From positions 248,001 through 312,000 of the forward strand of contig NZ_PDBX01000001.1 of assembly GCF_002564105.1 (NCBI RefSeq): DNA of 64,000 nt, written 5' to 3'. Position 1 is the stretch's first letter. Every line of letters begins with the position of its first letter. Below are positions 57,384 through 64,000 of the stretch, in pieces. The notes beneath the pieces are model-generated. The model worked only from the letters and a program-made list of their open reading frames with translations. It was not told where the DNA came from and searched no databases. Position numbers and translations under genes: made by a program. The stretch comes from Collimonas sp. PA-H2 (lineage in GTDB: Bacteria; Pseudomonadota; Gammaproteobacteria; Burkholderiales; Burkholderiaceae_D).

Positions 57384-57744
57384 CCCGGCCCGATGATGGA
57401 ATGACATCTGTTGTTTTCTGCTGGTTTTCCATCATCTTTGTCCCCAATTTCGTGCATATCTGCGAAAATTCGACTTTCTTTTTCAGCGTAGCCACGAATG
57501 CGGCGGCGATAAAATTACTAAGTTAACGCATAGCCGCGAATGCGGCGACGATAAACTTTGTAAGTTAACGTCGTGGCCGCAAGTACGGCATTTATCCATG
57601 CATATGCTGGAAACGATAGGCTGCATTGCCCTATCCAGGCAACACCCGTGACCGCCCGTGGCGCAACGGGACAATGTTTTTTTATAGCCGTTGCACGGCC
57701 CTGTCCGCAGCCTTGTTATCAACCACCGTCTCCTGGAGACCTCG
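57384..57744. other. Intergenic region between folA and the decarboxylase gene
   Basis: 361 bases with no credible gene. It holds a 42-base tandem repeat (described separately) and presumably the promoter of the decarboxylase gene. Confidence 0.4.
57489..57597. repeat. Degenerate tandem repeat, unit about 42 bases
   Basis: Unit 1 (57489-57530) begins TAGCCACGAATGCGGCG and ends AGTTAACGCA. Unit 2 (57531-57573) begins TAGCCGCGAATGCGGCG and includes TAAGTTAACG. A partial third unit (57574-57597) begins TGGCCGCAAGTACGGC. It lies in the leader of the decarboxylase gene. Confidence 0.7.
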
Positions 57745-60009
57745 ATGAAATTCCGCTTCCCCATCGTCATCATTGACGAAGACTTCCGCTCCGAAAACAC
57801 TTCCGGCCTTGGCATCCGCGCGCTCGCCGACGCCATGGAGGCCGAGGGCATGGAGGTATTGGGTGTGACCAGTTACGGCGACCTGTCGCAGTTCGCCCAG
57901 CAACAATCGCGGGCATCCGCCTTTATCCTGTCGATCGACGACGAGGAATTCGGCGCCGGTTCGTTTGAAGAAACCGACCACGCGCTGAAATCGCTGCGCG
58001 CCTTCGTCGAAGAAATCCGCCACAAGAACGCCGACATCCCGATCTACCTGTACGGCGAAACCCGCACCTCGCGCCATATCCCCAACGATATCCTGCGCGA
58101 ACTGCACGGTTTCATCCACATGTTCGAAGACACGCCGGAATTCGTCGCGCGCCATATCATCCGCGAAGCCAAGTCCTACCTGGACGGCCTGTCGCCGCCC
58201 TTCTTCCGCGCGCTGGTGCACTACGCCCAGGACGGTTCCTACTCGTGGCACTGCCCGGGACACTCGGGCGGCGTGGCCTTCCTGAAATCGCCTATCGGCC
58301 AGATGTTCCACCAATTCTTCGGTGAAAACATGCTGCGCGCCGACGTCTGCAACGCCGTCGAAGAACTCGGCCAGCTGCTCGACCACACCGGTCCGGTCGC
58401 TGCTTCCGAGCGCAACGCCGCACGCATCTTCAACGCCGACCACTGCTACTTCGTCACCAACGGCACCAGCACCAGCAACAAGATGGTGTGGCATTCGACG
58501 GTGGCGCCGGGCGACATCGTGGTGGTCGACCGCAACTGCCACAAATCGATCCTGCACTCGATCATCATGACCGGCGCGATCCCGGTGTTCCTGATGCCGA
58601 CCCGCAACCACCTCGGCATCATCGGCCCGATCCCACTGGAAGAATTCACGCTGGAAAGCATCCGCAAGAAGATCGAAGCCAATCCGTTTGCGCGCGAAGC
58701 TGTCAACAAGAAGCCGCGCATCCTGACCATCACGCAGTCGACCTACGACGGCGTGATCTATAACGTCGAGACACTGAAGAACATGCTGGACGGCGAAATC
58801 GATACCCTGCACTTCGACGAAGCGTGGCTGCCGCACGCGACTTTCCACGATTTCTACAAAGACATGCACGCGATCGGCAAGGACCGCCCGCGCGCCAAGA
58901 AGTCGATGATCTTCTCGACCCAATCGACCCACAAACTGCTGGCCGGCCTGTCGCAGGCTTCGCAGATCCTGGTGCGCGAATCGGAAAGCGTGCAACTGGA
59001 CCAGGACGCCTTCAACGAAGCCTACCTGATGCACACCTCGACTTCACCGCAGTATTCGATCATCGCCTCCTGCGACGTCGCCGCCGCCATGATGGAAGCG
59101 CCGGGCGGCACCGCCCTGGTCGAGGAAAGCATCCTGGAAGCGCTGGATTTCCGCCGCGCCATGAAAAAGATCGACGAAGAATGGGGCAAGGACTGGTGGT
59201 TCCAAGTGTGGGGACCGAACAGCTTTTCTGAAGACGGCATCGGCAGCCGCGAAGACTGGGTCATCCGTGCCGAGGACGACTGGCACGGCTTCGGCAACCT
59301 GGCGCCGAACTTCAACATGCTCGATCCGATCAAGGCCACCATCGTCACCCCCGGCCTGTCGCTGGAAGGCAAGTTCGGCGAGAGCGGCATCCCGGCTTCG
59401 ATCGTCACCAAATACCTGGCCGAACACGGCGTTATCGTCGAAAAATGCGGCCTGTACTCGTTCTTCATCATGTTCACCATCGGCATCACCAAGGGCCGCT
59501 GGAACACCCTGCTGACCGCCTTGCAGCAGTTCAAGGACGACTACGACAAGAACCAGCCGATCTGGCGCATCCTGCCTGAGTTCGCCGCCGCCAACAACGG
59601 CAAGAACGCGCGCTACGAGCGGCTCGGCCTGCGCGACCTGTGCCAGCAGATCCACGAGACCTACAAGTCATACGACGTGGCGCGCCTGACAACGGAAATG
59701 TATTTGTCCGACATGCAGCCGGCCATGAAGCCGTCCGATGCGTTTGCCAAGATGGCGCATCGCGAAATCGACCGCGTCCCTATCGACCAGCTCGAAGGCC
59801 GCGTCACCTCGATCCTGCTGACGCCTTACCCGCCCGGCATTCCATTGCTGATTCCGGGCGAGCGCTTCAACAAGACCATCGTCGACTATCTCAAGTTCGC
59901 GCGCGATTTCAACGAGAAATTCCCGGGCTTTGAAACCGACGTGCACGGCCTGGTGAAACGGGAAGTGAACGGCAAGCGCGATTACTTCGTGGATTGCGTA
60001 CGGCAGTAA
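57745..60009 (+). CDS. Orn/Lys/Arg decarboxylase, class III PLP-dependent
   Basis: A 754-residue basic amino acid decarboxylase. An N-terminal wing/response-regulator-like domain (about 1-130) precedes the PLP-binding domain, with the conserved HCPGHSGGVAF and the Schiff-base Lys397 in STQSTHK; FDEAWLPHATF carries the cofactor Asp. The C-terminal domain (about 590-754) includes LLTPYPPGIPLLIPGERF. Size and domain order fit the large inducible/biosynthetic decarboxylases (SpeC, CadA/LdcC, AdiA). The substrate (Orn, Lys or Arg) cannot be decided by eye. CCTGGAG precedes ATG 57745. Confidence 0.92.
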   Translation: MKFRFPIVIIDEDFRSENTSGLGIRALADAMEAEGMEVLGVTSYGDLSQFAQQQSRASAFILSIDDEEFGAGSFEETDHALKSLRAFVEEIRHKNADIPIYLYGETRTSRHIPNDILRELHGFIHMFEDTPEFVARHIIREAKSYLDGLSPPFFRALVHYAQDGSYSWHCPGHSGGVAFLKSPIGQMFHQFFGENMLRADVCNAVEELGQLLDHTGPVAASERNAARIFNADHCYFVTNGTSTSNKMVWHSTVAPGDIVVVDRNCHKSILHSIIMTGAIPVFLMPTRNHLGIIGPIPLEEFTLESIRKKIEANPFAREAVNKKPRILTITQSTYDGVIYNVETLKNMLDGEIDTLHFDEAWLPHATFHDFYKDMHAIGKDRPRAKKSMIFSTQSTHKLLAGLSQASQILVRESESVQLDQDAFNEAYLMHTSTSPQYSIIASCDVAAAMMEAPGGTALVEESILEALDFRRAMKKIDEEWGKDWWFQVWGPNSFSEDGIGSREDWVIRAEDDWHGFGNLAPNFNMLDPIKATIVTPGLSLEGKFGESGIPASIVTKYLAEHGVIVEKCGLYSFFIMFTIGITKGRWNTLLTALQQFKDDYDKNQPIWRILPEFAAANNGKNARYERLGLRDLCQQIHETYKSYDVARLTTEMYLSDMQPAMKPSDAFAKMAHREIDRVPIDQLEGRVTSILLTPYPPGIPLLIPGERFNKTIVDYLKFARDFNEKFPGFETDVHGLVKREVNGKRDYFVDCVRQ

Positions 60010-60032
60010 GCACAGCCATAAGCGCGGTCAAC

Positions 60033-60071
60033 AAAAAACCGGGAGGCTCAATCGAGCGTCCCGGTTTTTTT
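60033..60071 (+). terminator. Rho-independent terminator after the decarboxylase gene
   Basis: AAAAAACCGGGA pairs with TCCCGGTTTTTTT, with an inner GCTC/GAGC stem, 24 bases after the stop. The A-rich left arm allows use from the minus strand as well. Confidence 0.88.
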
Positions 60072-60083
60072 ACGTCTTTGCTT

Positions 60084-60296
60084 TTATAGCGGCGCGAATC
60101 GCCGTGCGCCGTTTTCCAGCAAGCCGTTGAACAGCTCCGCCGGCCGCACCCACAGGCCCGGCGCATGCGGCCACAGGTGTTCGTAGACCACCATGGCTTC
60201 TTCGGTTTCCGAATGCCTTGCCAGGCCGATGTAGCGGTACAAGCCACCTTTGTAATGCCGGTGGGTGGCAATTTTCTTTGCGTCTTCTTCAGTCAC
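60084..60296 (-). CDS. DUF1653 family protein
   Basis: A 70-residue protein. HRHYKGGLYRYIGLARHSETEEAMVVYEHL covers the DUF1653 core, a small beta-rich domain of unknown function, often found as a stand-alone protein in proteobacteria. It converges on the decarboxylase gene across a terminator. Confidence 0.85.
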   Translation of the reverse strand: MTEEDAKKIATHRHYKGGLYRYIGLARHSETEEAMVVYEHLWPHAPGLWVRPAELFNGLLENGARRFAPL

Positions 60297-60332
60297 TCAA
60301 TTCTCCAACATATAATGATCTCTACAAACTCC

Positions 60333-60408
60333 GTCATTCCCGCGAACGCGGGAATCCATTTTCACTGTCCTATCCAGCAATTTGGATTCCCGCGTTCGCG
60401 GGAATGAC
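60333..60408. repeat. Inverted pair of 26-bp palindromic intergenic repeats
   Basis: Copy 1 (60333-60358) and copy 2 (60383-60408) are perfect reverse complements with a 24-base spacer. Each contains its own palindrome, ATTCCCGCG-AA-CGCGGGAAT in copy 1. The sequence is of the widespread GTCATTCCCGCG type of intergenic repeat seen in many proteobacteria. Two 12-base direct repeats (GTCGCCTAGACG at 60426 and 60440) follow immediately. Confidence 0.8.
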
Positions 60409-60510
60409 CGGGGCGCGCAGCTGGGGTCGCCTAGACGAGGTCGCCTAGACGGAGTCGACGAGGTAGGGGTACCTAGCTCGCAGTGCGTAGCCGGTGTCAC
60501 CCACACGTAT

Positions 60511-61731
60511 TCAGGCTGCCTCGTAAGGCTGCACTTCGGACGGCTGGCCGTCCGCTTCAAATCTCGCCGTCACCGCCAGCGACGTGACGCCAATGGTACG
60601 CAGCGCATCGTAGGTATCGTCGACTTCCACTTGCAGGTCGGCGCCGGCGACCAGCGGCTTCTCCGAGGAGGCCAGCAAGGCGCCGTCCTTACCGTACAAA
60701 TTCACCCGCAACACGATGTCGCCGCGCACGTCGGCCGGACCGACCACAGCATTGGCGTCGAAAGACGCAACGCCGTGCTGATCGAGGCCGTGGTTGAGCT
60801 CGGACATCATCTGCAGCGTGAAGTATTCGGCTATGCCGCGCTCCTTGCCGCCGTGGAACAGGTCCTGGTAGAGGAAATGCAGATCGATCTCGCTGCCATC
60901 GGTGACCAGGCAGCGCTTGAGCAAGGGTGCGACCTGTTCGGTCCAGCCGTGGAAGCGCTCTTCCCGCGCACTGAAATAAGCGTCGGCGCCAGCTTCATCG
61001 TCCGGCACTTTATAAAACGCGTCGTCGGTAGCCTTGAGCGAAAAGCCTAGCAGGAAACGCAGCTCGACCGCATCGTCGTCCAGCCCGAACTGGTTGTCCG
61101 GCCAGCCACTGATGCTGCGTTCGATGGCGGTGGTCGCCGCCAGCTTCTTGTCGGCCATGGCGCCGAAGGCGTCGCGGTTCATTTCAAACAGATGGCTGTA
61201 GCGGATGCTGTCGATTTCATCGAGATGGTAGGCGTGGCTGACCAGCACTACAGTCGCCTCCGGTCCTTCCAGCTGCGCCTGCTTGAAGCTGGCGGACAGC
61301 GCATCGAATGCTTCCTGGTCCTGGAAGCACTGCTCGCGCTTGAGGCCGCCGCGGGCGTGTGCGAAGAAAGGCACCACGAAAGCATTCAGCTCCAGCACCT
61401 TGCCTTCATCACGGCGCACCAGCAAAATCTCCGAGGCTTCTTCAACCTGCTCCTTCAGGAAGCGCCAGGCGTCGAGATCGGCGTACTTGGTGCGCTCGAT
61501 CGCGTCGTACAGGATGTCATCCTTCTGCTGCTGCAGGCTCTTCTTGATGATCTTGTGGAAATCGATGCCGGCCTGCTGCAAAGTGGCGCCGGCAGCCACG
61601 CCTTCGGCTTCGTCGCCATCCTGCTCGGCCAGGTCGATCGCCAGGTTGCACAGCTGCTGGGTGACGGCTTCGTCTTTGTCTTCAGGGGACAGGCTGGATT
61701 TCCGCGGCACAGGGCGCTTGTTCTTCGGCAT
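60511..61731 (-). CDS. DUF2863-like conserved protein
   Basis: A 406-residue cytoplasmic-looking protein without signal peptide or membrane helices. It has a basic N-terminus (MPKNKRPVPRKSS), long charged helical stretches, and LVRRDEGKVLELNAFVVPFFAHARGG near residue 115. I place it by resemblance in the DUF2863 family, found mainly in Burkholderiales with no known function. It starts one base after the dcd stop on the same strand, so it is very likely co-transcribed with dcd. Confidence 0.7.
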   Translation of the reverse strand: MPKNKRPVPRKSSLSPEDKDEAVTQQLCNLAIDLAEQDGDEAEGVAAGATLQQAGIDFHKIIKKSLQQQKDDILYDAIERTKYADLDAWRFLKEQVEEASEILLVRRDEGKVLELNAFVVPFFAHARGGLKREQCFQDQEAFDALSASFKQAQLEGPEATVVLVSHAYHLDEIDSIRYSHLFEMNRDAFGAMADKKLAATTAIERSISGWPDNQFGLDDDAVELRFLLGFSLKATDDAFYKVPDDEAGADAYFSAREERFHGWTEQVAPLLKRCLVTDGSEIDLHFLYQDLFHGGKERGIAEYFTLQMMSELNHGLDQHGVASFDANAVVGPADVRGDIVLRVNLYGKDGALLASSEKPLVAGADLQVEVDDTYDALRTIGVTSLAVTARFEADGQPSEVQPYEAA

Positions 61732-61732
61732 C

Positions 61733-62299
61733 TCAGGCCTTCGGCAAAGTTACGCCGTGCTGGCCCTGGTACTTGCCGCCGCGGTCCTTGTAGGAAGTCT
61801 CGCAGATTTCATCGCTTTCAAAGAACAGCACCTGAGCGCAGCCTTCGCCGGCGTAAATCTTGGCCGGCAGCGGCGTGGTGTTGGAAAACTCCAGCGTCAC
61901 GTACCCTTCCCACTCGGGCTCGAACGGGGTGACGTTGACGATGATGCCGCAACGCGCATAGGTCGACTTGCCGAGGCAGATGGTCAGCACGCTGCGCGGG
62001 ATGCGGAAATATTCCATGGTGCGCGCCAGCGCGAAGGAATTCGGCGGGATGATGCAGACGTCGCCGCTGAAATCGACAAACGATTTCTCGTCGAAATTCT
62101 TGGGATCGACGATGGTCGAGTTGATGTTGGTGAAAATCTTGAATTCGTTGGCGCAGCGGATATCGTAGCCGTAAGACGAGGTGCCGTAAGACACGATCTT
62201 CTGGCCGTTGGCCTCGCGCACCTGGCCGGGCTCGAAAGGCTCGATCATGCCGGTTTCCTGCGCCATGCGGCGTATCCATTTGTCGGATTTAATCGTCAT
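61733..62299 (-). CDS. dcd: dCTP deaminase
   Basis: A 188-residue trimeric enzyme converting dCTP to dUTP, feeding dTMP synthesis (thyA is in the same window). Key stretches are [51 protein letters not shown], with the catalytic Glu in TLEFSN, and EGCAQVLFF. Length is normal. It lies between hrpA and the DUF2863-like gene on the same strand. Confidence 0.96.
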   Translation of the reverse strand: MTIKSDKWIRRMAQETGMIEPFEPGQVREANGQKIVSYGTSSYGYDIRCANEFKIFTNINSTIVDPKNFDEKSFVDFSGDVCIIPPNSFALARTMEYFRIPRSVLTICLGKSTYARCGIIVNVTPFEPEWEGYVTLEFSNTTPLPAKIYAGEGCAQVLFFESDEICETSYKDRGGKYQGQHGVTLPKA

Positions 62300-62410
62300 T
62301 GTCTTCTATCAATCAGTTGGTTTAGGTATATATTTTGCGCAATTTTACGCCAAATAGCCTTTAAAACGGCTATCTCGCCGGCTTCGCTTCAATCCTTGCA
62401 ATTTTCCAGG

Positions 62411-64000
62411 CTAGCGCTGCATGGTTTCCCACACTTTTTGCAAGCGCTTGGCCGAGACCGGCATCGGCGTCTTCAGCTCCTGCGCAAACAGCGAGACCCG
62501 CAACTCCTCCAGCAGCCAGCGGAATTCGTTCATCTTCGGATCGGAATTCTTGCTGCCACGGTCTTTTTGCGCCCGTTGCCAGGGTGTGGCGACTTGTAGC
62601 CATTCCGTCAACAAGCGTCCATCGCGGGTCGGATCGGCCCTTAATTTCTCCAGCCTGACGTTAACCGCCTTCAGGTAGCGCGGGAAATGCGTCAGGTTGG
62701 CGTAGTCGTTGTCGGCGATAAAACGCTTGCCGACCAGCGCCTGCAATTGCGACTGGATGTCGGCCACCGCCTGCGCATGGCCCTTGGCGCCCTGCAGTCT
62801 CTTTGGCAAGCCGTGGTATTCCGCCAGGATCAGGCCCGCCAGACGGGCGATTTCATTGCATAGCAAACCCAGGCGCGACTTGCCTTCATCCTTGCGCTGA
62901 GCGAACTGTTCCGCATTCCGGGGCAAGGGCATTTGCAGGCAGGCGCGTTCCAGTCCGGCGGAAATGATCTGGTCGCGCAACTCTTCCTGCGACCCCAGGG
63001 CCATGAACTGCATCCCCATCTGCTGCAAGCCCGGAATATTCTTTTCCAGGAATTTCAGCTGCTCTTTCAGCTGCAAGGCAAACAGGCGGCGCAAGCCGAG
63101 GCGGTGGATGCGTGCCGCTTCGTTAGGATCGTCGAATACTTCGAGATCGCAATGGCTCGCCTTGTCCACCAGCGCCGGGAAACCGATCAAGGTCTGCTTG
63201 CCCTGCTGGATTTCCAGCAGCTCCGGCAGTTCGCCGAAAGTCCAACTGGTCAGCATGCTGTACTGGCCGGCCGGCTTGGCTGGCGCAGCGTCCGCTCCTT
63301 TGGCGGCGGGCTTGCCAAGGCCAGTTTTCTGCACCCCCTGCTGCGCCGATACTTGTGCTGATACCTGCGCCACATCACTGGCCACCGCCGTGTTTTCCGC
63401 CAGCTTCTGGAAACTCTCGCGCGCCTGCCCGCCAAACTCATCCTGCAAGGACGACAGATTGCGTCCCATATCCAGCTGGCGGCCATGCTCGTCGACGATC
63501 TTGAAGTTCATCGAATGATGGGCCGGCAAGGTTTCCAGCTTGAAGTCCGTGCTGCGGGCAATCACCGTGGTTTCGCTGCGGATATCCGCCATCAGCGCAT
63601 CCAGCAGATTGCCGTGGCCGAACACGTGGCGAGCCTGGATGCGTTCGCAGAAGCCGGCCGCATAGTCAGGCAAAGGCACGCAATTGCGGCGGATTTTCTG
63701 CGGCAGGGATTTCAGCAGCAGATGGACTTTTTCCTTCAGCATGCCGGCCACCAGCCAGTCGCAGCGGTCGGCATACACCTGGTTGAGCGCATACAGCGGC
63801 ACCGTCAGGGTGACGCCGTCGCGCGGCGTGCCAGGTTCGAAGTGATACGACAGAACCATCTCGATGCCGGCCACCCGCATCACTTTCGGGAACAGTTCAG
63901 TCGTGATCCCGGCCGCCTCGTGCCGCATCAGCTCGTCGCGGTTGAGGAACAGCAGCTTGGGCGTCTGCAGGCTGACGTCCTTGTGCCATTTTTCAAAGCT
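62411..64000 (-). CDS. hrpA: ATP-dependent RNA helicase HrpA (C-terminal part, runs off right edge)
   Basis: The open frame runs from the window edge to the stop at 62411, giving about 529 residues. It corresponds to the C-terminal region of HrpA-type DEAH helicases (DUF3418 region): FLNRDELMRHEAAGITTELFPKVMRVAGIEMVLSYHFEPGTPRDGVTLTVPLYALNQV, then FPALVDKASHCDLEVFDDPNEAARIHRLGLRRLFALQ, and LEELRVSLFAQELKTPMPVSAKRLQKVWE at the end. The ATPase core lies beyond the edge. An internal ATG at 63928 is not the real start because the frame continues upstream with family-like sequence. An insertion rich in Ala/Gln/Lys occurs about 205-245 residues from the internal ATG. Confidence 0.92.
   Translation of the reverse strand, partial: SFEKWHKDVSLQTPKLLFLNRDELMRHEAAGITTELFPKVMRVAGIEMVLSYHFEPGTPRDGVTLTVPLYALNQVYADRCDWLVAGMLKEKVHLLLKSLPQKIRRNCVPLPDYAAGFCERIQARHVFGHGNLLDALMADIRSETTVIARSTDFKLETLPAHHSMNFKIVDEHGRQLDMGRNLSSLQDEFGGQARESFQKLAENTAVASDVAQVSAQVSAQQGVQKTGLGKPAAKGADAAPAKPAGQYSMLTSWTFGELPELLEIQQGKQTLIGFPALVDKASHCDLEVFDDPNEAARIHRLGLRRLFALQLKEQLKFLEKNIPGLQQMGMQFMALGSQEELRDQIISAGLERACLQMPLPRNAEQFAQRKDEGKSRLGLLCNEIARLAGLILAEYHGLPKRLQGAKGHAQAVADIQSQLQALVGKRFIADNDYANLTHFPRYLKAVNVRLEKLRADPTRDGRLLTEWLQVATPWQRAQKDRGSKNSDPKMNEFRWLLEELRVSLFAQELKTPMPVSAKRLQKVWETMQR

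Noticed and set aside
60333..60451. Possible CRISPR array from the spaced palindromic repeats
   Set aside because: Only two copies in inverted, not direct, orientation, one short spacer and no cas genes nearby.

Overview
The window looks like the chromosome of a betaproteobacterium of the Oxalobacteraceae (Collimonas/Janthinobacterium/Herbaspirillum-like). This is an inference from the gene content: a bifunctional glucokinase-RpiR regulator, a Burkholderiales-type OmpC porin, Edd/Eda sugar catabolism, DUF2863, DUF1653 and DUF898 proteins and GC-rich codon use. No 16S or other decisive marker is present.

Positions 1-5789 are the end of a genomic island. It is visibly less GC-rich than the rest and lies against the 3' end of a tRNA-Val(GAC) gene (5790-5866, minus strand). 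A tyrosine integrase (4576-5709) sits directly beside the tRNA, with a divergent XRE-type regulator and a small conserved protein. Further left is a four-gene minus-strand operon running off the window edge: an unrecognised 227-residue protein, a glycine-rich collagen-like protein, a protein with features of an ABBA-fold (DMATS-type) aromatic prenyltransferase, and the N-terminal part of a PCMH-type FAD-linked oxidase. This operon is the most unusual content of the window.

Positions 5900-15140 hold core genes: dnaQ, rnhA, a methyltransferase and gloB (with overlapping divergent start codons), an MltD-like lytic transglycosylase, fabI, an OmpA-family envelope protein, an RhlE-like DEAD-box helicase and an EamA transporter. 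Positions 15318-18769 encode an osmoprotectant (OpuC/Osm-type) ABC transporter.

Positions 19361-40518 form a large sugar-catabolism locus: edd-eda; pgi, zwf and an RpiR regulator; an AGE-family epimerase/isomerase and a PfkB kinase; a porin and a cytochrome b561; a second zwf with a glk-rpiR fusion gene; a glucose-type ABC transporter; and transaldolase. At least six sites of the form TGTAGT-N3-ATTACA/ACTACA, resembling HexR operators, lie in front of its main transcription units. This suggests one regulon covering uptake, phosphorylation, the Entner-Doudoroff route and the oxidative pentose-phosphate entry. No pgl gene is seen.

Positions 40607-64000 hold purU, a bactofilin, a DUF898 membrane protein, an M48 peptidase, thyA, an exporter set (ABC exporter, HlyD-type adaptor, NodT-type outer-membrane lipoprotein) with a MITE-like element between two of its genes, the osmoregulated periplasmic glucan genes opgG-opgH-opgD, folA, a large PLP-dependent basic amino acid decarboxylase, DUF1653 and DUF2863 proteins, dcd, and the C-terminal part of hrpA running off the right edge.
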